Assembly (NCBI GenBank): GCA_002069025.1
Contig: MWBK01000268.1
Location: forward strand, 1 to 8,426
Direction of reading: 5' to 3'
Source of the DNA: Bacteroidetes bacterium ADurb.Bin302
Lineage (GTDB): Bacteria; Bacteroidota; Bacteroidia; Bacteroidales; Paludibacteraceae
Length of the DNA: 8,426 bases
Of the stretch, positions 1 through 7,784 are shown in pieces. A model generated the notes under the pieces. That model worked only from the letters and a program-made list of their open reading frames with translations. It was not told the origin of the DNA and made no database searches. Within the stretch, counting starts at the first letter, position 1. Every line of letters starts with the position of its first letter. The position numbers were made by a program, and so were the translations under genes.

Positions 1-944
<944 letters not shown>

Positions 945-1061
945 ATTTATATTATACTTTTTTGTTTTCTCTGTGGCTCGGCTTATTATCGTAATATTAT
1001 CACGACGCTCTATCTTGCTTGTTTTTGATTTTACCTTGTTTTGGTTGTTTGTTAATTACAG

Positions 1062-1075
1062 CATTTCAAAGAACT
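1062..1075 (-). promoter_or_regulatory. boxA-like antitermination element in the rRNA leader
   Basis: Read on the minus strand the sequence is AGTTCTTTGAAATG. It resembles the boxA element (E. coli form TGCTCTTTAACA) in the leader RNA of rRNA operons, where NusB and S10 (NusE) bind to make transcription resistant to Rho. It lies about 35-50 nt downstream of the probable start site of the proximal rRNA promoter and about 120 nt before the mature 16S 5' end, as expected for a leader boxA. The match is by eye and no boxB stem was identified. Confidence 0.5.
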
Positions 1076-1115
1076 CTTTCTGTTACCTCTCCAACCTTGC
1101 GGCGGAAAAGGATTG

Positions 1116-1146
1116 CAAAGATAATCGCTTTTTTTAGTATGGCAAA
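1116..1146 (-). promoter_or_regulatory. rRNA operon promoter P2 (proximal)
   Basis: On the minus strand this reads TTTG (1146-1143), 19 nt, then TATCTTTG (1123-1116). It is a full match to the Bacteroidota primary-sigma consensus of a TTTG -33 box and a TAnnTTTG -7 box with 19-21 nt between. Transcription would start near 1109-1111 and run left through the boxA-like element into the 16S gene, giving a leader of about 165 nt. It is one of two tandem promoters. Confidence 0.85.
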
Positions 1147-1220
1147 ACTTTTTTCGCCTTTTTTGAAAAAAATATTTGTCCTTGCACGCTATTAAGATTG
1201 TTATCCCTTAAAAGCGGGTG

Positions 1221-1252
1221 CAAAGATAGACTATTTTTATGCTAACAACAAA
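1221..1252 (-). promoter_or_regulatory. rRNA operon promoter P1 (distal)
   Basis: On the minus strand this reads TTTG (1252-1249), 20 nt, then TATCTTTG (1228-1221), a full sigma-ABfr-type consensus. It lies 105 bp upstream of P2 and faces the same way. The surrounding bases resemble those around P2: a shared GCAAAGATA on the plus strand followed by CT, a T run, ATG, and then two T-rich blocks. This suggests a duplicated promoter module. A/T tracts farther upstream, from about 1253 to 1290, could serve as an UP-like element. Confidence 0.8.
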
Positions 1253-1405
1253 ATCTTTTTGCTCTTTTTTTAAGAAAATAGTAAAGTTTTTTGCAATAGA
1301 CTGAATATCAAGATTAAGTAAGATTAGCATTTAAAGCCATCCCTACTCATTATTTCGCATTTTTGAATACAAACTCTACGTTTTTTTTGTTTGTTAATAT
1401 ACTAA

Positions 1406-1437
1406 TTGCAATATTACGCTACAAATTCATAACTTTG
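1406..1437 (+). promoter_or_regulatory. Promoter of the protease-acetyltransferase operon
   Basis: A TTG -33 element (1406-1408) is followed after 21 nt by TAACTTTG (1430-1437), which fits the Bacteroidota TAnnTTTG -7 box. Transcription would start near 1443-1445, leaving a leader of about 40 nt before the ATG at 1485. The leader is A-rich (ending in ACAAATAAACA) and has no Shine-Dalgarno, as usual in this phylum. It should drive both the protease and the overlapping acetyltransferase gene. Confidence 0.75.
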
Positions 1438-1484
1438 CAATGCTTAAAACCACAAGCATCAAAAATGAATATTACAAATAAACA

Positions 1485-3098
1485 ATGAAACGATACACAT
1501 TAATATATATAGTAGCACTTCTTTTATTTAGCAGCAATACAGCATCTGCGCAAATGAGCATAGAAGATCAAGAATCGGCATCCACAAATATTCGTAAGTT
1601 GGCTAACGCGTATTGGCTTATCCTAAGTCAATATGTAGACTCCGTATCGTCCGAAAAAATCACAGAAAATGCTATTACTAGTATGTTGGACAATCTAGAC
1701 CCGCATTCTTCATACTTGAATAAAGAGGAAGTCAAAAGTTCAAACGAAACACTTCAAGGTAACTTTGAGGGTATCGGCATATCCTATAATATGATAGAAG
1801 ATACACTAACTGTTATTGAAACCATATCAGGCGGACCATGCGAAAAATTGGGCGTACTTCCGGGAGATAAAATTATTTATGTAAATGATTCGACAATTGC
1901 TGGTATTAAGATGCCGACTACTGATATAATGAAACGGCTACGCGGACCTAAGGGCACAAAAGTAAATGTAAAAATACTTAGACAAGGGAAGTGGATTCCT
2001 TTTTCAATTATTCGCGACAAGATACCTATATATAGTATAGACGCAGCCTATATGCTCACTCCTAAAATAGGGTATATTAAAATTAACAGATTTGCCGCAA
2101 CAACTTACACCGAAATGCTCAAAGCAATAATGAAGTTGAAGAGTCTTGGCATGAGCAAACTGATTGTTGACCTACAATCAAATGGAGGTGGATATATGCA
2201 AAGTGCCGTTAATATTGTAGACGAGTTTTTACCCGATAATAAAACTATTGTGTACACAGAAGGAAAAAATACACCAAAAGAAGTATTACGCACACAAAAT
2301 AGCAATGGTATATTTGAAGATGGAAAGATGGTTATTCTTATTAATGAATACTCGGCATCTGCAAGCGAAATTTTATCCGGTGCTATACAAGACTGGGATA
2401 GGGCCTTAATTGTTGGGCGTAGAAGTTTCGGTAAGGGTTTGGTACAAAGGCCTTTTACTCTAAATGACGGTTCTGAAATCAGACTAACTATTGCCAGATA
2501 TCACACACCTTCAGGTAGATGCATACAAAGACCTTATACGGGAGGAAAAGAAGCCTACGAAAAAGATATGAAAAAACGCTACGAGCATGGTGAATTCGTA
2601 TCTGCTGATAGTATTAATTTGCCTGATTCACTTAAATACTCCACTCTTTTATTAAAACGTACTGTTTATGGAGGCGGAGGCATTATGCCTGACGTGTTTG
2701 TACCTGCTGATACCACAACAATGAGTCAACTTGATAAAGAAATTTTTAATAACGGCATACCCAATACCGTGAGTTTGTCATACACAGACAAACACCGCCG
2801 CGAGCTAGAATTATATAATAATGTAAAGACATTCGAAAATAAGTTTGACACAACAAATTTATTAAAAGATATAGAAGCCGAACTTGCCAATAAAAAGATT
2901 GTATATACAGCTAAAGAATGGGAAGATTCCAAAGAATTGGTATCTTTGCGAACAAAAGCTTTAGTAGCACGTAACATTTGGGGTATTGAGGCTTATTATC
3001 AAATAGTAAATAAAGAAGACAATATAGTTAAAAGGGCTATCGAGATTTTATCAGATGATAATAAATACGAACAATTACTGCAAACAAATAAAAAATGA
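1485..3098 (+). CDS. S41 family C-terminal processing (tail-specific) protease, exported
   Basis: Serine endopeptidase of the CtpA/Prc type (MEROPS S41A), which cuts envelope proteins at or near their C-termini. The 537-aa product starts with a Sec signal peptide: basic MKR, a hydrophobic stretch at about 7-16, and a likely signal peptidase I cut after SA-22. No lipobox cysteine is seen. A conserved helical segment with LDPHSSYL (71-78) precedes a PDZ domain at about 94-167 that should gate substrate entry. The protease core spans about 190-350. By alignment to Prc, the nucleophile is Ser292 in SASASEI, the general base is Lys317 in SFGKG, and Gln321 and Asp303 match the assisting residues; all are intact. 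The region from about 360 to 537 is poorly recognisable and charged. Seven D-(S/T)-small/hydrophobic sequons, at D52, D106, D135, D375, D381, D409 and D455, fit Bacteroidota O-glycosylation. It is the first gene of an operon and its stop overlaps the next start. The native target is unknown. Confidence 0.95.
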   Translation: MKRYTLIYIVALLLFSSNTASAQMSIEDQESASTNIRKLANAYWLILSQYVDSVSSEKITENAITSMLDNLDPHSSYLNKEEVKSSNETLQGNFEGIGISYNMIEDTLTVIETISGGPCEKLGVLPGDKIIYVNDSTIAGIKMPTTDIMKRLRGPKGTKVNVKILRQGKWIPFSIIRDKIPIYSIDAAYMLTPKIGYIKINRFAATTYTEMLKAIMKLKSLGMSKLIVDLQSNGGGYMQSAVNIVDEFLPDNKTIVYTEGKNTPKEVLRTQNSNGIFEDGKMVILINEYSASASEILSGAIQDWDRALIVGRRSFGKGLVQRPFTLNDGSEIRLTIARYHTPSGRCIQRPYTGGKEAYEKDMKKRYEHGEFVSADSINLPDSLKYSTLLLKRTVYGGGGIMPDVFVPADTTTMSQLDKEIFNNGIPNTVSLSYTDKHRRELELYNNVKTFENKFDTTNLLKDIEAELANKKIVYTAKEWEDSKELVSLRTKALVARNIWGIEAYYQIVNKEDNIVKRAIEILSDDNKYEQLLQTNKK

Positions 3099-3991
3099 CA
3101 ACAAAAGAGTATACATCGAAGATTAAATCAGCTGTAGACCGTCTTACATCACAAGAGTTCGACGGACGTTTAATGCATCAGAATCATGATGGAGAGCCGA
3201 ATCCTTCAGAATTATCTCTGCGCTGTTTCATTGATTTAGCAAGAACAATCTTATTCCCAGGATTTTTTGGTAATACATCAGTAAGTTCAACTACTCTACC
3301 ATATCATATTGGTGTAAATGTGGAAAAATTGTTTAGAGTACTGTGGGAACAACTTTTTGCAGGAATGTGCTTTGAATGCACAGAGGAAGAGAGATTGCTT
3401 GAAGTAAAGAAAAAAAATGCAATGAATATTGCTGCAGAATTCGTAGAAAGTCTTCCAGATATAAAGTTAATGTTAAGAACAGATGTTGAAGCAATATATA
3501 AAGGAGATCCTGCAGCCAAAAACTTTGGTGAAATAATATTATCATATCCCGGACTTAAAGCTATAGTTAACTATCGTATTGCACATAAATTACTAGACCT
3601 TGGTGCATCAATAATAATTCCAAGAATCATAACGGAAATGGCACATTCTGAAACCGGAATTGACATACACCCCGGAGCAACGATAGGAAATTATTTTGCC
3701 ATTGACCATGGCACAGGCGTTGTTATCGGAGAAACATGCATATTAGGTGACAATGTTAAGATATACCAAGGCGTTACTTTAGGAGCAAAAAGTTTTCCAA
3801 CAGACGAAAATGGAACACTAATAAAGGGTATTGCACGACATCCTATTTTAAAAAACAATGTTGTTGTATATGCAGGGGCAACAATCTTAGGAAGAATAAC
3901 CATTGGCGAAAATGCCATTATCGGTGGAAACACTTGGATTACTGATGATGTCGCAGACAACACTTCGGTTTATTCAAATGCCAAACGATAA
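3095..3991 (+). CDS. cysE: Serine O-acetyltransferase (long form)
   Basis: Transfers acetyl from acetyl-CoA to L-serine, giving O-acetylserine, the committed step of cysteine synthesis in the cytosol. The 298-aa product has a long helical N-terminal region (about 1-180), typical of the long-form enzymes of Bacteroidota, followed by a left-handed beta-helix of hexapeptide repeats (about 186-290; for example IHPGATIG, VVIGET, ILGDNVKIYQGVTLG, TIGENAIIGG). By alignment to E. coli CysE the catalytic pair is Asp190 (DIHP) and His205 (DHGTG), 15 residues apart as in E. coli. His249 in RHP matches the other conserved active-site histidine. The protein ends in SNAKR and lacks the C-terminal isoleucine through which many CysE proteins dock into cysteine synthase CysK, so a classical synthase complex is doubtful. 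The ATG overlaps the protease stop (ATGA), implying translational coupling, and there is no Shine-Dalgarno. The symbol could equally be epsC or srpH in other schemes. Confidence 0.93.
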   Translation: MTTKEYTSKIKSAVDRLTSQEFDGRLMHQNHDGEPNPSELSLRCFIDLARTILFPGFFGNTSVSSTTLPYHIGVNVEKLFRVLWEQLFAGMCFECTEEERLLEVKKKNAMNIAAEFVESLPDIKLMLRTDVEAIYKGDPAAKNFGEIILSYPGLKAIVNYRIAHKLLDLGASIIIPRIITEMAHSETGIDIHPGATIGNYFAIDHGTGVVIGETCILGDNVKIYQGVTLGAKSFPTDENGTLIKGIARHPILKNNVVVYAGATILGRITIGENAIIGGNTWITDDVADNTSVYSNAKR

Positions 3992-4003
3992 AATTAATAA
4001 CAT

Positions 4004-4034
4004 AAAAAAAGAGGGTCATATGATCCTCTTTTTA
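4004..4034. terminator. Bidirectional intrinsic terminator between convergent genes
   Basis: An inverted repeat with arms GAGGGTC (4011-4017) and GATCCTC (4022-4028) and a 4-nt ATAT loop has one G-T pairing in the plus-strand RNA. It is flanked by seven A on the left (4004-4010) and five T on the right (4029-4033). The A and T flanks extend the stem and supply a U tract in either direction, so the element can end both the acetyltransferase operon (stop at 3991) and rpsO (stop at 4051, minus strand). Confidence 0.85.
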
Positions 4035-4050
4035 GTTTAGTGGTCTTCGA

Positions 4051-4320
4051 TTATTTACGAATACCAAGTTCGCGAATGATTGTACGATAACGTTCGATAT
4101 CACGATCTTTCAAATAATCGAGTAATCTACGACGTTTTCCTACTAACATTACCAAAGCACGTTTTGTGCTATAATCTTTCTTATTTGCAAGCACATGTTC
4201 TTGCAAATGAGCAATACGGGCGGAGAATAATGCTATCTGACCCTCTGCTGAGCCAGTATCAGTATTGGACTTTCCGTACTTCTCAAAGATTTCCGCTTTT
4301 TGTTTTTTTGTTATTTGCAT
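4051..4320 (-). CDS. rpsO: 30S ribosomal protein S15
   Basis: Primary 16S-binding protein of the small-subunit platform; it binds the helix 20-22 junction early in assembly. The product is 89 aa, the same length as E. coli S15. It keeps the family core TGSAEGQIA (22-30), the RNA-contacting His42 and Asp49 at the same numbers as in E. coli, the KRRRLLDYL block, and the C-terminal ELGIRK. The start chosen is the ATG at 4320. A longer in-frame start exists at 4386, but it adds 22 residues foreign to the family and lies upstream of the promoter at 4345-4376. Minus-strand bases just before the ATG read ATAAGGAT, a possible weak Shine-Dalgarno that is too close to the start to be typical. The predicted leader is only about 20 nt, so there is little room for the pseudoknot used for autoregulation in E. 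coli. It is a single-gene unit ending at the shared terminator. Confidence 0.98.
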   Translation of the reverse strand: MQITKKQKAEIFEKYGKSNTDTGSAEGQIALFSARIAHLQEHVLANKKDYSTKRALVMLVGKRRRLLDYLKDRDIERYRTIIRELGIRK

Positions 4321-4344
4321 ATCCTTATAATTTGAAAAGGTCGG

Positions 4345-4376
4345 CAAAGATATAAAGTTTTTTTGAATCACACAAT
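4345..4376 (-). promoter_or_regulatory. rpsO promoter
   Basis: On the minus strand this reads ATTG (4376-4373), 20 nt, then TATCTTTG (4352-4345), which fits the sigma-ABfr-type consensus with the same -7 box as both rRNA promoters. Transcription would start near 4338-4340, about 20 nt before the ATG at 4320. Its position excludes the upstream start at 4386. Confidence 0.8.
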
Positions 4377-4461
4377 ATTTAAACAAAAAACAAATTGTGT
4401 AGTTTCAACAAGTGAAAATTCAAATAAGAAGTACAAAACGTAAAAAGGCAATATCAAAATC

Positions 4462-4491
4462 TTTGTTTTTCATTTATTCAAACTATCTTTG
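4462..4491 (+). promoter_or_regulatory. Promoter of the DUF2723-deacetylase-purD operon
   Basis: TTTG (4462-4465), an 18-nt spacer and TATCTTTG (4484-4491) match the Bacteroidota consensus, although the spacer is one base shorter than the usual 19-21. The likely start is near 4497-4500, leaving a 25-30 nt leader of A and T ahead of the ATG at 4526 with no Shine-Dalgarno. It is back to back with the rpsO promoter; about 85 bp separate the two elements. Confidence 0.75.
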
Positions 4492-4525
4492 TAGTTTGTT
4501 CGGATTTTATCTAATATAAATATAC

Positions 4526-7500
4526 ATGAAACGATTTAATATCATCGACAAACTGACGGGATTATTGGTTTTTGCGATAGCTATGGTAACATACGCATTA
4601 ACAATAGAGCCGACTGCCAGTTTCTGGGATTGTTCTGAGTTTATATCAACTGCAGCAAAATTAGAAGTAGGACACCCTCCAGGCGCACCATTCTTCATGC
4701 TAACAGGAAAGTTTTTTAGTTTATTTGCTTCTGATACATCTCAGATTGCAATGATGATAAATTTAATGTCTGCATTTTTAAGTGCTTTGACGATACTTTT
4801 CTTATTTTGGACTATCACACATTTAGCACGTAAAGTAATTGTATCAAACCCTGAGCAAATTACAGTTGCACAATTAATTGCAATTATTGGAAGTGGAATT
4901 GTAGGTTCTTTGGCATATACATTCTCTGATACTTTCTGGTTCTCGGCAGTGGAAGGAGAGGTTTACGCATATTCTTCATTTTTGACCGCAATTGCATTTT
5001 GGCTTATTTTAAAATGGGAAGATCATGCAAATGAAGAAAATTCTGATAGATATCTGGTTTTAATATGCTATTTGATGGGATTATCAATAGGCGTACACCT
5101 TCTTAATTTACTTACGATTCCGGCGATAGTATTAGTATACTATTACAAAAGAAACGAAAACCACACATGGAAAGGCATTTTAACAGCCTTATTAGTATCA
5201 TTTGCAATTTTGGCACTTGTACTTTACGGAATGGTTCCGGGTTTTATAACACTGGCAGGCTACGTAGAACTGTTATTCGTAAATTCATTAGGACTCCCAT
5301 TCAATACCGGTGCCCTATTTTACTGTGCTTTAACAGTATGCGTATTAATTTGGTCAATATTTGAATTATACAAGAACGAAAGAAAGCTTATTCGGATTCA
5401 AATTTCGTCACTACTTTCATTGACATTACTTGGCGTTCCTTTTATTGGAGGAAGTTGGATTATAGGTTTGTTATTGATAGCCGGAGCAATATTTTATTTC
5501 TATTTTAAAAAGGATAAACTTAACATCAGGATGCTTAGCACTGTTATTGTTTCAATGGCAGCTATATTAATCGGATATTCATGTTATTCAGTAATCGTTA
5601 TAAGATCTGTTGCTAATCCTCCTATGGATCAAAACTCACCAGATAATGTTTTCTCATTAAAAAATTATCTTAATCGTGAACAATATGGTGATAGACCTCT
5701 AGTATACGGGCCTTATTATTCATCTGAACCCGAATTGGAAACTGTAGGTGATTATTGCCAAGTAAAGACAAAAGAAGGAGAAAAAACTTGGGGACAAAAA
5801 GAAAAAACTGATAAAAGCGAAAAAGATGAATATATAGTTACCGGGACAAAATACTCAATAATATATAATCGGGATTTTCAAACTATTTTTCCTCGAATGC
5901 ATAGTAACACAGGTGACCATCCAAAGGCTTACGAAAGTTGGGTAAATGTAAAGGGCAAAGAAGTTAAATATGACAGATGTGGAAGAATGGTAGATGTTAA
6001 GATACCCACATTTGGAGAAAATCTAGAGTTTTTCTTTAGTTACCAACTAAATTACATGTATTGGCGTTATTTTCTATGGAATTTCTCAGGAAGACAAAAT
6101 GATATTCAAGGTCATGGCGAGGTTACAAATGGAAACTGGATAACAGGATTTAATTTTATTGACAAGTACATGGTTGGAGATCAAACGAATCTTCCTCCAA
6201 TGTATTTAAAGAATAAAGCTCATAATGCATACTACATGTTACCTTTAATTCTTGGTATCATTGGTATAGTATTCCAGATATTTGAAAAGAAAAGCGGAAA
6301 ACAATCTTTTTGGGTAACTTTTGTACTGTTCTTTATGACAGGTATAGCAATTGTTTTATATCTGAATCAGGGCCCATCGGAACCACGAGAAAGAGATTAC
6401 GCATACGCAGGTTCCTTTTATGCATTTACAATATGGATAGGATTTGGCGTTGCAGGTATTGCTAAATTTTTACAAGATAGAAAACTACCTGCAATCATGG
6501 CATCAGTTATCGCACTAATAATTTCACTACCCGTACCTGCATTAATGGCATACGAAAACTGGGATGATCATGACAGATCAAATCGCTTTGTGGCAAGAGA
6601 CTTTGGCCTAAATTATTTTAATTCGTGCTCAAAGAATGCTATTATTTTTACAAATGGAGATAATGATACTTTCCCACTCTGGTACACCCAAGAGACAGAA
6701 GGTACTGAAGTCTCATTAGATAAGAGAGTTTGTAACTTAAGTTATCTTCAAACTGATTGGTACATAGATCAGATGCGTAGACCTGCATATAAATCAGAAA
6801 AATTGCCTATAGCATGGGAAAGAAAAACTTATGTTGAGGGCAAAAGAGATATAGTATATCTCGATGATTTAATAAAAGGTCCTATAGACTTAAAATATGC
6901 ATTGGATAATTTTCTTGCCAGCGATGATCCACAAACCAAAACTGATCCACGCAGCGGTAACGAAAGATACTATCTACCATGCAAGAAATTTAAGGTTCCG
7001 GTAAATTTTGAAAATCTTGTTAAACAAGGTGCCGTTGATGCCAAAGATAGAGACAAAATTGCTTCTGAAATTATAATTGATTTATCAGACAAAAGATATC
7101 TGTCAAAGAGTGAACTGATGATTTTAGACATGATAGCTAATAATAATTGGGAACGCCCTATTTATTATGCGGTTACTGTTGGCTCTGATATGTACTTAAA
7201 CTTAGACAAGTACTTTCAATTAGAAGGTCTTTGCTATCGAATAGTTCCTTTTGCAGATACAAAAGATAACGAGATCGTAAATACAGATGCAATGTACAAC
7301 AATATGATGAATAAATTTAAGTTCGGTAATATTGATGATCCAAACGTTTATTTAGACGAAAATATATTGCGTATGTGTATGGCACAAAGACAAATGTTTG
7401 GAAGATTAATTGATGCTTTAATTAAGGAAGGCAAGAAAGACAAAGCACTTAAAGCATTGAACTATTGCTTAGATGTTATTCCAGGAAAAACGGTAGTACA

Positions 7501-7783
7501 CAATTATTCCTCTACAAGTTTTGTCGAATATTACTATGCTCTTGGAGAAAAAGAAAAAGGAAGAGCCTTGGCAGAAGAAATAGCATCTGATGCAAGTAAA
7601 AATTTACAATGGTTATCTCAATTTAAAGGACAACAACGTAATAGCGCAATGCAAGATATTGCCATAAATTTAGGTGCATTGCAAAATCTGACTTTAATCA
7701 GTCGAGACTATGATGCAGAAGCGTTTGAAAAATATTACAAGATGTTCATTGACTATGAAGGTGTGTACCAATCAATTCGTTAA
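4526..7783 (+). CDS. DUF2723 (GT117/TMEM260-like) polytopic membrane protein, putative protein O-glycosyltransferase
   Basis: A 1085-aa inner-membrane protein of the DUF2723 family (PF11028). The family is widespread in Bacteroidota and shares its N-terminal domain with human TMEM260, a protein O-mannosyltransferase placed in CAZy GT117. The fold is GT-C-like: a first membrane helix (about 11-27) is followed by a loop with FWDCSEF (Asp35, Glu38) and GHPPGAP (49-55). The acidic pair sits where GT-C enzymes carry catalytic acids. About nine hydrophobic segments lie before 360. A soluble, Lys/Asp/Trp-rich region follows at about 361-565, then about four more segments (569-585, 594-613, 626-646, 655-674) with the conserved GPSEPRERDYAY (616-627) between them. 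A soluble C-terminal half begins with NGDNDTFPLWY (710-720), and a helical, TPR-like stretch lies at about 960-1025. The length is normal for Bacteroidota members. It leads the operon with a deacetylase 1 nt downstream. Family membership is confident; the acceptor, donor (perhaps polyprenyl-phosphate mannose) and activity are inferred. Confidence 0.88.
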   Translation: MKRFNIIDKLTGLLVFAIAMVTYALTIEPTASFWDCSEFISTAAKLEVGHPPGAPFFMLTGKFFSLFASDTSQIAMMINLMSAFLSALTILFLFWTITHLARKVIVSNPEQITVAQLIAIIGSGIVGSLAYTFSDTFWFSAVEGEVYAYSSFLTAIAFWLILKWEDHANEENSDRYLVLICYLMGLSIGVHLLNLLTIPAIVLVYYYKRNENHTWKGILTALLVSFAILALVLYGMVPGFITLAGYVELLFVNSLGLPFNTGALFYCALTVCVLIWSIFELYKNERKLIRIQISSLLSLTLLGVPFIGGSWIIGLLLIAGAIFYFYFKKDKLNIRMLSTVIVSMAAILIGYSCYSVIVIRSVANPPMDQNSPDNVFSLKNYLNREQYGDRPLVYGPYYSSEPELETVGDYCQVKTKEGEKTWGQKEKTDKSEKDEYIVTGTKYSIIYNRDFQTIFPRMHSNTGDHPKAYESWVNVKGKEVKYDRCGRMVDVKIPTFGENLEFFFSYQLNYMYWRYFLWNFSGRQNDIQGHGEVTNGNWITGFNFIDKYMVGDQTNLPPMYLKNKAHNAYYMLPLILGIIGIVFQIFEKKSGKQSFWVTFVLFFMTGIAIVLYLNQGPSEPRERDYAYAGSFYAFTIWIGFGVAGIAKFLQDRKLPAIMASVIALIISLPVPALMAYENWDDHDRSNRFVARDFGLNYFNSCSKNAIIFTNGDNDTFPLWYTQETEGTEVSLDKRVCNLSYLQTDWYIDQMRRPAYKSEKLPIAWERKTYVEGKRDIVYLDDLIKGPIDLKYALDNFLASDDPQTKTDPRSGNERYYLPCKKFKVPVNFENLVKQGAVDAKDRDKIASEIIIDLSDKRYLSKSELMILDMIANNNWERPIYYAVTVGSDMYLNLDKYFQLEGLCYRIVPFADTKDNEIVNTDAMYNNMMNKFKFGNIDDPNVYLDENILRMCMAQRQMFGRLIDALIKEGKKDKALKALNYCLDVIPGKTVVHNYSSTSFVEYYYALGEKEKGRALAEEIASDASKNLQWLSQFKGQQRNSAMQDIAINLGALQNLTLISRDYDAEAFEKYYKMFIDYEGVYQSIR

Positions 7784-7784
7784 A

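Larger units (their letters stand above)
945..1484. other. Divergent intergenic region: rRNA leader and promoters, protease promoter
   Basis: This 540-bp stretch has no credible coding sequence. It separates the leftward rRNA operon from the rightward protease gene. The left part (945 to about 1110) would be the transcribed 16S leader and holds a boxA-like element. The middle (1116-1252) holds two tandem rRNA promoters facing left. The section from about 1253 to 1400 is rich in A and T runs, including T tracts at 1264-1271 and 1381-1388, and may act as an upstream activating region; it also holds a 10-bp-spaced direct repeat at 1310-1326. The right end (1406-1437) holds the protease promoter. 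No tRNA or small-RNA fold was recognised. Confidence 0.85.

Noticed and set aside
4080..4355. 91-aa plus-strand open frame
   Set aside because: It is antisense to rpsO, with no promoter or start context and no recognisable family.
4321..4386. Longer rpsO start adding 22 residues
   Set aside because: The extension is not part of the S15 family, and its start lies upstream of the rpsO promoter box at 4345-4352; the 89-aa form matches the standard length.
5761..5840. Lys/Glu-rich stretch in the DUF2723 protein as a possible insertion or frameshift
   Set aside because: The frame stays open, and a charged soluble region between the two membrane blocks is normal for long Bacteroidota DUF2723 proteins.
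7710..7784. Longer deacetylase start adding 25 residues
   Set aside because: It would overlap the DUF2723 gene by 74 bases with an unremarkable sequence; the ATG at 7785 right after the upstream stop fits operon spacing and the domain boundary.
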